A stretch of DNA of 64,000 nt. Origin: Xestospongia muta (lineage: Eukaryota; Porifera; Demospongiae; Haplosclerida; Petrosiidae). The translations under genes and the position numbers were made by a program. The stretch spans positions 436,501-500,500 of the forward strand of contig OY848925.1 of NCBI GenBank assembly GCA_963693285.1, read 5' to 3'. Shown here piece after piece: positions 39,262 through 49,698 of the stretch (position 1 is the first letter of the stretch; the number at the start of each line of letters is the position of its first letter). The notes beneath the pieces were generated by a model. The model was given only the letters and a program-made list of their open reading frames with translations, searched no databases and was not told the DNA's origin.

Positions 39262-40309
39262 CTAAATAGCTTTAGGTTGATCGTGTTCAAATGACTCTCT
39301 TTCAATAGTATTTTTAATAGCTTGTTTTTTCCTTCGTTTCAAAAAGATTACTAGCCGAATAGAATAAATAACCAAGGCAATAAAGATAAAGGCAAAAATA
39401 AACCAAACAGTGTTCTGTAAACAAAAGAAACAATAGTTATGATAATACAAAAAATAAATTAATTTGGTGACATAAACAAATTCAATTTTATGTTGTACTA
39501 TAAATAACCAACTCATCTTACTTCAGCTACAGTAGCACGTCCATAGTGATTAAAGTTTGACTTGGGATAATTAGTGTTACATTTGCCATTGCTTTGAAAG
39601 GAAAGTGAGTGGAAGGAGTCAAGAGTGTGTGTGAGTAAAGTGCAAAGGCCATCACAACAATCACATGATCAAACCATCCACTCTTCAACCTAATTACCCA
39701 TTCAATTATACCTATTATATGACTTGATACTATTACATGTTTCCAAGTTCCCAATGGAGATCATAATACTTAATCCAAACTCAATTAAAAGGATAATCAA
39801 GAGAACAGGTACTTCAATGAACAAAGTCCAATTAAGACTGAATAAAAAAGAAAGCATTGTTATTTTTAAAAGTTATAACTATGTTCAATTTAAACTACAT
39901 GTTAGTGTGATGCTCACCTGTGGTTAAGTACAGCTTTTACAATCAACGAAATGAAGAACCCTATTGCCAATACTGCTATGAAGCCATATGCTACCATTGC
40001 TCCATCACAAGCATGGCTTTTTGTTGGAGAAAAAAGACATTTTAAACTGGTATTGGGATTGTTATCGCAAGTTGCATACATATAGCAGCTACGACTATTA
40101 TTCACAAAGGCATTTTGTTGGTGCAAATCGTTCTGGATCGTACCAATTGTGCCAATAACGACAATACAGGACAGAAATATCGCTATAAAGATCACTGTTA
40201 TGGAATAATTGACAAAGGCTCCGATACTACACCATTCTCTGGGTTTTGATGCATTCGTCAGATGTTGCTGCTCCTCATCTTCTGCTTGTTTCCTTTTGAA
40301 GAATTTCAT
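39262..40309 (-). CDS. Four-TM membrane protein, unrecognised family
   Basis: Four exons, right to left. The first (39917-40309) has a charged N terminus (KFFKRKQAEDEEQQ), TM1 (FVNYSITVIFIAIFLSCIVV), a loop with four Cys (CYMYATCDNN, CLFSPTKSHAC) and TM2 (VAYGFIAVLAIGFFISLIV). The second encodes TM3 (FIEVPVLLIILLIEFGLSIM). The third I start at CAATGGC after a pyrimidine-rich acceptor near 39600, giving SNGKCNTNYPKSNFNHYGRATVAE. The last gives TM4 (VWFIFAFIFIALVIYSIRLV) and a cytoplasmic tail RRKKQAIKNTIERESFEHD. An alternative reading through the second intron stays open but stops before TM4. The topology resembles TMEM179 or tetraspan families, but I cannot name it. Confidence 0.7.
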
Positions 40310-40477
40310 ATTGCTGAGTGCTCCAAAGGGATAGGTGCTTTAGGAGTGTGTCTGAGCTCCACCCATTTCGTTAATTTACTAGTTTAGACGGTTTGGGATC
40401 AATTACGTCTTTAACTTCTTGATCTGCTTTCCATCTTCCAGACCAAGCGGTATTGATCACATTGAAAGCGAAAACCA

Positions 40478-42381
40478 AGTAAGTTAGGTTACTGAATTCT
40501 ACCAACACATTTAGATTTATACCAAGTGCGTGTCACCCAAACCCTTCTATTTTAATACCCATTTCACCCCTTTCAATAGTGTCTGTACCACGTATAATCG
40601 TGCGTGATTTGGGAAAGTATGGCAACAAGGAGGAACTGCGACGTATCTACAGTCGTTTTGGACCTCTACGCAATATATGGGTTGCCAACGACCCTCCAGG
40701 GTTTGCCTACGTCTTCTTTGAAGATTCTAAAGATGCACTGAGAGCTGTGACTGCTACAAATGGTAATATTGTGTGCGGTGGGCATGTTAGAGTAGAATAT
40801 TCACCAACTGAAGATAAAAAAGCCTTTTCTCAGCGAATTAGACACTCACCTATACGAGAACGAGGTCCACCTCTTTCTCGTGAAGCACACTCCCCAAGAC
40901 GAGAGAGGGGACCACCATTTTCTCGTGCTGGCCATTCTCCACCACGTGATCGAGGACCACCTTTCTCCCGTGGACACGAAAGCCGGAATAATTATTCACA
41001 TGAAATGCCACCCCGAGGAGGTAGAAATTTCAACCACCACACTCGCTCTCCTCCACCTCCTCCTCCAAGAGAAAGAGAAGACCGATATTCTAATCATCAC
41101 ATACCACGATCTGGCGGCAGCTATCCATCTAATAGAAGACAGGAGCACCACACAAGAGGATCTCCACCCCCTTCTCATCGAGAACAGGGTAGAGTGTTAA
41201 CCCATACTGGAAATCGGCTAAACCCTCGTCGTCGTCATAGTGGGGAGTACCCGAGAGACAGAGGAGGTCATCCTAACCATTCAAAGGGTTCTCTTTCCTC
41301 TTCATTACATGAAGGTTATGTTGTTGATCGTTATGTTCCAAAACCCTCTAGAAACGAGAGACAACATCCATCTTCTCATCCCAGAAGTGGTCACTCTCCT
41401 AGATATCATCAAAGACCTCCTTCTCGAGAACAAATGCACTCTTCTCGAGATCATTTTGGTGCTAAAGGTCACTATTCTCCTGTTAATTCTTACTCTCATC
41501 CCCCACCACCACCTCCTTCTTTGTCTTCTCATAATCGTTCTCGTGAAAACGATATGCATTACAGAGATCAACGCTCTCATATTAGACATCACAATCATCG
41601 GGAACATCAAAATCGTCCTCACACCCATTCCAGCTCAACTATGAGATCCAAACATCAGTATCGATCCAAAGACATACGTTCACTTCCAAAACAAACAATG
41701 AATAGAAGATCCAGAGATCCTGCATTTGAAGAACAAAGAGGTGCTCATAGACAAAGACACGATGAGACAGAGATCCATCTCTCTCCTGATACCCATCACC
41801 GTAGTCGTTCTCCATTTGACTCACCTCCACAAGATACTGAAAACAACGTTGATCTCTCTCCACAGGAACCTAAAGAATATCTAGATGATGAGCCCCAATA
41901 TCAAACACGGACTCCATCTCCGTCTGTTGAGGTGGAAGAGATGGATAAAGAGAGAGAAGGTACACCATATGAAGCAAAAGATTATAGCCATCTTAGGCAT
42001 AGCAATACTCCGCCTACTAACTTCATAGAAGGGAATGTAGCTGAGTTTGCTACCAACGAAGCTTTCAGTGATGAAGCTTTTAATGAACAACCATATGACA
42101 ATGTACCAAACACTGAATATGATTATTTTCACCAACAAGAACCTGAGAACTACCAAACAGAGAGCCAGTTTCTTGAAATCGACGAGGTGAAGGATGAAAG
42201 CCGAGAAGAAGAGTATCTGGAACCAGTTGAACCAGTGACGTCTGCTCCATATTATCAAGAGAGAGAAGTTGTATACTCACCCCCTCATCTGGAGAGAGAA
42301 GTGATTCATGTGAAAAATGAGCGTGAGGTTATAGTAAGTAGAAGTCCCTCCAACAGACAGAGGTTGGTCATAAAAAAATAA
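40478..42381 (+). CDS. SR-type RRM protein; ATG split by an intron
   Basis: 601 codons. The long exon has no ATG at its start; it opens after acceptor AATAG with TGTCTGTACC. The upstream exon ends ...AACCAA before GTAAGT, so splicing joins A (40478) to TG (40580-40581) and makes the ATG. The N-terminal RRM (residues 4-78: IIVRDLGKYGNKEELRRIYSRFGPL, FAYVFFEDSKDAL, GGHVRVEYSPTEDK) is closest to the SRSF3/SRSF7 type. A very long low-complexity tail follows, rich in Arg, His, Ser, Pro (RERGPPFSR repeats, PPPPPP runs), then an acidic segment and a basic end (REVIVSRSPSNRQRLVIKK). RS/RD dipeptides fit a splicing-speckle protein; the His content is unusual. No close named orthologue was recognised. 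Confidence 0.85.
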
Positions 42382-43052
42382 GAGAATTTATAGCATGTGA
42401 AGTGTGAGTACAATAGTATAAACAGTAATTGTACAAGTTATCATAATACTACTGTGGTGATGCCTCTAGTATAACAGTAGCTAAATTGCAGGTTATCCTT
42501 ATTCAACCAATGACAAACTAAAGGAGAATGAATTTAATAGATACCTTCTCTACTCAACCACACCTACCAGGGGACGTAAAGTATATATGCATCCAGAATC
42601 GATGGTTATTATTAAAAATTTATATCATTGCCTTATTAAATGACCAAAATGGCTACACCCATTCTGGCAACAAGAGTAATACCTCATAATATTATATTTT
42701 CATTCCACATGTTCTCTATACAGCAGGTCTCGTTCTGGTACTCCTACACTCATGGACTGAGACTCAGACCATCTCTCAAGATTTCATGAAACACCCACCC
42801 AAAGAAATTAATAAAGTTAACGTTAAGTCTTCAATTGCAAGTAGCTAACACGTTTCAAGATAAAATTGTAAACAAGTATTATTTAATGCACTACACAAGT
42901 ACCACTTTTATTAAATGGTTGCTGACTTAACAACCATCAGGAATATCTCATTTTTTGTTTTTTGTTGTTTCTACTATTTCAAGTGGTGTTTACAAGAAAA
43001 GATGGTGCAAAAATCGTCAATTCTCTCACAATCCCTATTATCCTCCTTCAAG
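42382..43052. other. Intergenic: 3' regions of SR gene and OVCA2
   Basis: About 670 bp between convergent genes. AATAAA-like sites lie near 42808 and a TTTTTTGTTTTTTG tract near 42953. No ORF or RNA gene was recognised. Confidence 0.5.
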
Positions 43053-43697
43053 TTAATCTAGGAATGGTCTGAGGAAGTCTTGTAAAGCACGTCGAAGGTC
43101 TGGAGATGCTGGAATATAATGCCCTCCTTTATGGTGGTAGAGGATAGCATTTGCAAATAATCCTGCCAGATCTGTACTCATGTGAGAAGGGATGACTTCA
43201 TCTGTGTCACCTATAGTGTGAAAACTGGGCCATTGAAGAGGGTTAGTGTAGATATTAGAATGAGGTGAGAGAAGGGATTTGAAACCCGAGAAGAGCATAA
43301 CAAATTGAAATCTAAATGGTGAGTTCATGTCACTGTGGTATTGAGCACAAAGAAGACCAATGAGACAAGCACCCTGACTAAAACCGAGTATACCATCAAA
43401 TGGTCCATTCTCTTTGAAGACCTGTTCTAGAAAGTGAAGTGATTCCTCTAGTCCAATGCATATATCTGTTTGATCAATACCTTTGTAGGCACGTTCAGGT
43501 CGGGAGAAAAACCAACCTCTTTCTTGTAGATCAGGAGGACGCACAAGGTTGTCTGGTTCAGGGATAATGTGTGGTGCTGATACAAATATAAATTCAATTT
43601 CTCTTTTTAAGAGCTTTCTCAATGCACCTGTTCTTTCTCTGAAAATGGTCTCGTTCTGTCTGTATCCATGGAGACAGAGAACCTTGAGTTTTCCCAT
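43053..43697 (-). CDS. OVCA2: OVCA2-type serine hydrolase, intronless
   Basis: Small alpha/beta hydrolase of the FSH1/OVCA2 family, 214 aa in one exon, matching the family length. The N terminus KLKVLCLHGYRQNETIFRERTG contains the HGYRQN oxyanion motif. The nucleophile elbow is GFSQGA (about 43365-43385), the acid is in IGDTDEVIP, and the His is in KGGHYIPA. The triad is complete. Family members hydrolyse long-chain esters; the substrate in this organism is unknown. Its start is 128 bp from the divergent sororin start, suggesting a shared promoter. Confidence 0.95.
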   Translation of the reverse strand: MGKLKVLCLHGYRQNETIFRERTGALRKLLKREIEFIFVSAPHIIPEPDNLVRPPDLQERGWFFSRPERAYKGIDQTDICIGLEESLHFLEQVFKENGPFDGILGFSQGACLIGLLCAQYHSDMNSPFRFQFVMLFSGFKSLLSPHSNIYTNPLQWPSFHTIGDTDEVIPSHMSTDLAGLFANAILYHHKGGHYIPASPDLRRALQDFLRPFLD

Positions 43698-43825
43698 TTT
43701 TAAGTTATTGGTAGGCGTGCCAATAAAATAATAAGTGGGTGTGGTTAGGAATCAGCGCGAACATTTAAAGTGAGTCGGCATCTGACGATTCTGTTCCATT
43801 TCGAGATCATTTTGTATTTGGTAGA

Positions 43826-44878
43826 ATGGCCACTAAAACTAGAAAAGGTCGGTCAAAATCAAAGAAAGCAGAGCCGATAAAAGAGCAGGTTTCTCTTACC
43901 GAATATGATCATGACGACGACCCAAAGATAAAGCAAGCACAGGAAGTTATCAAGAGATTACAACGAAAATATATGGTACATTAGCTTGCAATGATTTTTA
44001 TGAAAATAATAATAAAAATTGTATAGTTTTTATTTCTGTTACTTTCCTAGCACAAGTTAGAAGTGGGTACAACAATAGAGCTTAGTAGCTCTACACTGTT
44101 AGGTGTAATCACTCCAGACAAACCTAGTCCAACAAAGAAAAGAGATGAAGGGGACTATACTGTGAGCAAGAAAGTAGTCGACAAGGAGAATGAGTTGGTG
44201 TCAGAATGTAATGTAATTCAAGACAGTTGTAATGACTCTGTACACAAAGGTCCCATTAAAAGAGCCAATAGAAGATCAAGACTGAGAGAGAGACATGTAG
44301 ATAAACCAAAGTCCCAAGTTGTAAGTGTTAATAGTGAACTAGCAATGGGTGAACAAAATGATAACTTATTTGACACTATTACTCCAGTAGCCTCACCTCA
44401 ACCGCAATCCTCCCACCTACCTTCATTAGACCTTACTGCAATAGCTTCACCACAACTGCAATCCCGCCTACCTTCATTAGATGGTCCTCTACCATTAACA
44501 GACAATCAATCGACTCCTTGTATGACAGAGAAAGAAAAGAGACGAAAATCTTCATTTGGATTTAGTAAACTTGACTCTCCTCGCTTTCGTTCTTCTCTCT
44601 CTCCTGCTATCGATTCCTTTGCATATCCTCCCAGTCCTAAAGATAAACAAACTGAAAAGTCTTACAAGAAATTGTTAAAATCTTATGCTCTGCCAGTAGC
44701 TGTACCTAAAAGACAACTTCCCAAAAGAAAAACAAAAACTGAGGTATCTTTAATTTTTAAGCATAAAAATTAAATATAATTATTGTATTTTCTTTAGTCT
44801 CCTGATTTAGAAGAATGGGCAGAAAAAATAAATAAAGAATTTGAAGAAGTCGATGATTTTGAACTCATCATCCAATAA
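43826..44878 (+). CDS. CDCA5: Sororin (CDCA5)
   Basis: Cohesion-protection factor that antagonises WAPL on PDS5 after DNA replication. Three exons: 43826-43975, 44052-about 44742, about 44799-44878. The evidence is short motifs in the right order: a basic N terminus (TKTRKGRSKSKK), a KEN box (DKENE) for APC/C degradation, many S/T-P sites (VASPQPQ, DSPRF, PPSPKD), an FGF motif (SSFGFSKL) that binds PDS5, and the C-terminal sororin helix (EWAEKINKEFEEVDDFELIIQ). The C-terminal helix is the strongest match. About 300 aa of mostly disordered sequence fits the family. Regulation by Cdk1 and Aurora B is inferred from family knowledge. Confidence 0.85.
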
Positions 44879-44930
44879 TAGATATAATTGTTTTATATTT
44901 TCATGTTATTCTCCTCTGATACATTTAATA

Positions 44931-46676
44931 TCATATCTCTCCTACTTGTCTGACATTTAGATTGATTCTAGAATTAGACAAGTATGTCTCAAAATGTACC
45001 CAATTCTCCAACAACCACTGACACCCATCACATGTAGTCTCAGTCCCATCCTCAAGATCCAATTCATAGGTCTCAGACTCTGGGTTTTCAATAGATTTTC
45101 GTTTGGGTTTTCTAGACTTAGCTAAATGATCTTTTCTTGTTCGTTTTATACCACTTATCATTACAGTATCATTATTAGATGTCATTGAAGGTTGTATTGG
45201 GCTCTGAGTATTACTACCACAAAACGGACAATAGTTAATTAATAAAGACTTATTTTTAAGTGATAATGCTGATTCCAAAACTGCTCTTGATAAACATGGC
45301 GGTATGACGTTTACTTCTGGAGTAAGTATTTTTGGGACTCCATGATAAGCCAGGCGACTTTCTCCTGACATAATTACTATGTCACCACTCCTAATTAATA
45401 GGGGGAAAGGTTTATGTTCTTTAGTACAACCACCAATAAGAAATATAGCAGACTGACCAAAACTAAAAACAAATAAATAAATTAATTAATCTAATCCCTA
45501 ACAAGGACTATATTAATAATATAAGCATACAAGTATTAATATTATAAAAACATCCAGATGATATCACTAGTGTGCTATTAATAGAAATTTTTAATGTTAC
45601 TATAAATGGAATACTATACTATAGTAATATTCTATTTTCACTTTTGATAAAAACATTTTTACTATAAATAGAATACAAAAAATGTTCTATTTTACTATTA
45701 ATAGAACAGTCTATACATGTTACTATTAATAGAAGACTGTTTCGGGTATTACTATTAATAGAATATTATATTTTAATGATACTATTAATAGAAGTTACCT
45801 TATTGAAATAAGAGGAGCCGTAAGATCTTGTTCAGAATGATCAGTATGTCCAGACAAAGTGGAATCAAGATGATAATAGTTAATAATAGCTGCTTCTGCT
45901 CTAAATGAAGGAAAACCGAGTACTCTTAAGATACATTGAGTAAGTCGAGATAAGTCATCAGGAAAAGGGGAGTGGCTTTGTTTGTAATACAATTTTGTGT
46001 TCCAGTCATAATGATAACCTAAAGTCACCCAACGAAGCTTTTGAAGAAGAGAATCTCGGCCAACAACAGCACCTGTAGTACTTATAAATGATTTCTATTA
46101 TGTAACTAAGTAACACTGGAACATACCATTCTTCTAGAGGTGGCCATATTTGTCCTGAGCCTGTTCTTGTAATATGAGCATCTAAGTTAGTAATATTAGG
46201 AAGACAAGGATAGTTGACAAGGCATTGGTGAACCCAACGATGTTGGTAACCATTTTGAAATGGATTTTCGATAACAATAAGTCCTTAATAAATAAACAGT
46301 TTAAATAATTATATCTACTGTTATTTGTTTAGTACCTGGTACTAATTTTAATGTAAATATTTTCCATGTTTTTATCGAGTGTAGTCCTAATTCTGTTAAT
46401 TCCTCTCCAGTAGATATGGAAGGTTTTTCAAATACAGTGACCTTTAGTAAAGATAATAATATATAATATATGTGTATGTCACACCTCTGCTTTAAATTGT
46501 TCTGGTTGGTTGAAGTCAATAACTTGTTTCATATCTTCAGGACTGGGTCTTCGAAATCGTTTGAACTCTTTCTTAAAGGCATCATCTTTCTCATGACAAC
46601 AGTCCTGAGTCAAACCTGTCCCACAGTATACAGAATATATATTATAGTAAACTTTCAACATACCTGATTGTTCCAT
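44931..46676 (-). CDS. ALKBH1: ALKBH1-type 2-oxoglutarate/Fe(II) dioxygenase
   Basis: Demethylase/oxygenase acting on tRNA or DNA in nucleus and mitochondria. Exons right to left from ATG 46674-46676: [25 protein letters not shown]...[43 protein letters not shown], and [23 protein letters not shown], the last with the iron ligands H and D (HTD). The last exon has [14 protein letters not shown] with the distal His and ends [12 protein letters not shown] with the 2OG-binding Arg. Between these lies an insert of about 70 aa with CPFCG and CDGC pairs and a basic patch ([17 protein letters not shown]) that human ALKBH1 lacks as far as I recall. The intron at about 45470-45800 has degenerate TACTATTAATAGAA repeats. 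Confidence 0.93.
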
Positions 46677-46802
46677 GTTAGTTCAATGTACATTCTATTT
46701 AAGCCACAGGTACCTTTTCTATTTATAAAGGAAGCATTGTTAGCATTAATATATATAACGAGTATACCTCTTCTTCAGAACCAAGGGATTAAACATAGGC
46801 AT

Positions 46803-46877
46803 AATATACGGAGTTAAGATTTGGTTATCGCCATTGAATTTCTATAGAAATTTCAGAATGTTTCCGTTTATGTCCGT
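46803..46877 (+). promoter_or_regulatory. Repeated promoter-proximal module, copy D (RRP36/ALKBH1)
   Basis: Reads AATATACGGAGTTAAG then GAAATTTCAGAATGTTTCCG, between the divergent ALKBH1 and RRP36 starts. It ends 51 bp before the RRP36 ATG and is oriented toward it, like the other copies and their genes. Confidence 0.6.
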
Positions 46878-46927
46878 ACATTATTTAGGTGTGGTGACAC
46901 ATGTAATAGTTGAGTGTCAAGCATATT

Positions 46928-48381
46928 ATGGATGAGTTGTCTTCAGATGAAGAGGAAAGCCAGATCAGACAAGGTAGAGACAACTTCACAAATTTCTATA
47001 TGTAATTGTCGTTTTTTCTCAAGAACTGTCTAAAGTGCCTTTGGGTGAATTACAACAACTTCGACAACAAATGGGTACCAAAAAGTAAATAACTGATACA
47101 TTGAGTGAAAGAGAGGAGATCACGTTTACTCCAAATCAATAGAACTGAACTGCTAGTAAATGACTCCAGCTTATATAGCATTGGAATTGGAGATAACGTA
47201 GACTAATCAGAGTTTACAAAAAATAAATATTATGCAATATTAAATAATAATTTATTGTAAACTTCAATGTTTGTTTTTAACATGTAATATTTGTTTGTTT
47301 AAAGATAAAAACTAATAAATAAACAATAATTGTTTATCTTTTTATATCAAGATTCAATGCTGCATTTAACAATGAATTAGACAAGATCTCATCACATCAT
47401 CAAAACACCACCAAAACCTTCAAAAGAGCTAATAAACACAGGTACATCATTGTGTATTAATATGTTCTATAAGACAATATTCTCCATAGACCACGAGAAA
47501 TGTCTTCCAAGAAACCAGTGAGTAGATTTAGACAAGTTGTGGTTGTACCAAGAAAAGTAAGTAAACAAATAATGCACAATAATAATATATTTGTTCCATT
47601 TTATTGTCAGGAAGTCAAACGAGACCCTCGTTTTGATGAGAGGTGTGGTCATTTGAACAAGGATCTGTTCTCAAAGAGCTTTTCATTTTTAGAAGATGTC
47701 AAGGAAAGAGAAAGATTACAATTAAAGAAAGAAGCAATGAAAACAAAAGATCCACATAGAAAACAAAAATTACAGAAACTAGTACAAAATTTGGTAAATA
47801 AGAAAATAAAGATTGTTTGTTGATCTCTGTACACAGGAGAACAGTGAGACTAACAAAGATAGAGTTTCAGAGCAGAAATTACTGGACAAAGAACACAAGA
47901 AATCAGAAAGGCAACTTGTTAGCAAGGGTCATAAACCGTTTTACTTGAGTAAAGGTAATGTACACATACATGTTAATTGACTGCACTCTATATCCATATA
48001 TGGTAATATGGTAGCATCATGTGATGGGTCACTCCATCGACACAACAAACACATACCTCCAGTTGTGGAATTAAAATGCATAGATAAGCATATTTGTGAA
48101 GTTGTTTACTTTACAACATATTAATAATGTATTATATGTCCTGATGTGATAATATCATGTGATGTTATTGCAATAAAAAAATAACTTCAGTTGTGGAATA
48201 AAAATTGTAATTGTTAGTAATTTTGTTTTATTTAGCTCTACAGCGTAAGGTATTACTAGCTAAACGATATAAAGAACTCAAAGAGTCAGGAAGACTAGAG
48301 AAATTCCTTGTCAAGAAAAGAAAAAGAAATACAGCTAGAGATCGAAAAAGAATGCCTCAGAAACAAATCTCAAAACATTGA
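46928..48381 (+). CDS. RRP36: rRNA processing protein RRP36
   Basis: Nucleolar SSU-processome factor for early cleavages leading to 18S rRNA. Seven exons. The N terminus DELSSDEEESQIRQ is acidic. Exon 2 gives VPLGELQQLRQQMG. Exons 4 and 5 carry the signature PREMSSKKPVSRFRQVV followed by KRDPRFDERCGHLNKDLFSKSFSFLEDVKERE. The C-terminal part is a long basic helix, then GHKPFYLSK, LAKRYKELKESGRLEKFL and a very basic end (KKRKRNTARDRKRMPQK). Every conserved RRP36 block is present and in order. About 255 aa, usual for animals. It shares a 251-bp bidirectional promoter with ALKBH1. Confidence 0.95.
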
Positions 48382-48903
48382 GCACTGTCTGTTTGTTTGT
48401 TTGTTTGTTTTTTCTGGTAAAACATGTGACATGTATGACAATTATGATGAATACGTTAACAACCATGAATCTAATTTTTTCGTTGAGAAAGTTATTAGTA
48501 TTTGCTTTATCAGTCAATATTTTCAATAATAATTATTAATATTTAAAATAACAAATTAAATAATAATATAGTCTTCGGCGTCTATAGTACATAACTAATA
48601 GTAAATATACACACTTGTTACTAGTTTTACGCAAAAGACATGATAACTAATTGTCTTAACATTCATTTACCTTCATAGGGTAGTACATTTAACTCCAAAT
48701 TTGGAGTTCTCTTTTTGGGGCTTTAGTAATAAAGCAAATGTTTGGACTTGACATTGACCATTGATACGATCAGACAACGACTGCACTGCAGATTTGTAGA
48801 CACCAAGAAGACATCGTACAAACGAAGATACTTACAAAGTATATATTCTATGTAATCTATTTTATAGGGGGGGGGGGGGGGGAGGTCAATTGTGGCAGCA
48901 ATA
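48382..48903. other. Intergenic: RRP36 3' region
   Basis: About 520 bp with a (TTTG)n tract at 48391-48411 and a G homopolymer of about 14 at 48868-48881. No gene recognised. Confidence 0.55.
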
Positions 48904-49489
48904 CTAAGTAAAAACAGCATTTCTTCTCATTCGTACAGGAGGATTTACAAAAACAGTGTTCAGAGGAGAACAATTTATGGGAGTTTGTTTGTGATCAACA
49001 TTACAAATTCTACATAGATGAAACACACAATAAATGCACAAAATGTAGAAAATAACAACTGACCTCCCTTTATGTATACAGTACTGCTGTCTGCACAAGG
49101 GTCCAGGTATAATTATCAACCCAGTTTGCTAAAAAACAAATAACAACATCGAATGACTTTAAAGAAGGGTTATAAATATACATTACCTGTTGCTCTACTT
49201 CTTGGGCAATACGCAACGAATCATCAGTCTCAGCTAGATCGTGTTGGCTTTTAGAAGTTGAGGCACCAGTTTCAGCTAGGCCGTGTTCGCTTTTGGAAGT
49301 TATGGCTTGGAAGGCTGATGTGTCTGCTACGTCTCGTGGGGGAATCGTTGGTTCCAAAGCGTCTGGACCTGTCCAAAAGATGGATAAGCATAAAACGTAG
49401 TTAGTTTTTCTTCATTACTTACCGCGATGATTTTCCCCTGTTTGAAATGGGCAAGGAGAATTGTCTTGATCGACCGAGGGAGGCGGCAT
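48904..49489 (-). CDS. Small unrecognised protein, about 140 aa
   Basis: Four exons, right to left from ATG 49487-49489. Joins keep frame with good GT/AG sites. Exon 1 gives PPPSVDQDNSPCPFQTGENHR. Exon 2 contains a near-duplicate of 14 residues (TSKSEHGLAETGAS then TSKSQHDLAETDDS), the sign of a short internal repeat. Exon 3 gives QTGLIIIPGPLCRQQYCIHKGR, and exon 4 CNVDHKQTPINCSPLNTVFVNPPVRMRRNAVFT to the stop at 48904. There is no signal peptide or TM. Five or six Cys are spread without an obvious metal motif. I do not recognise a family. The compact exon structure supports a real gene. Confidence 0.6.
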
Positions 49490-49698
49490 TATACAGTAAA
49501 TCTTGATTGCTGGATATTCTTCAGTCTGTCTTTTGAACAAATAAATTTTTAGCAAAAAATTTTTGACTTATAAAGTACTCGAGCGATCGAATATTCTAAT
49601 TATTGTCTCAAACGTAAATAAATTATTATTAATTAAGCAATTAATTTTAATAACAATAATTATTATAACTATTAATTTATTCATTTGAAGGAATAAAC

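Noticed and set aside
39527..39754. Read-through frame ending LITMDVLL in the four-TM gene
   Set aside because: It continues through an intron; the spliced reading restores Cys pairs and connects to TM4 with good acceptor and donor.
41240..41644. 134-aa frame overlapping the SR gene, and minus-strand frames at 41305-41628 and 41881-42258
   Set aside because: Shadows of the long Arg/His/Pro-rich coding exon in other frames; no start context or family match.
45480..45800. Possible transposon remnant in the ALKBH1 intron
   Set aside because: Only degenerate TACTATTAATAGAA repeats; no terminal repeats or coding trace.
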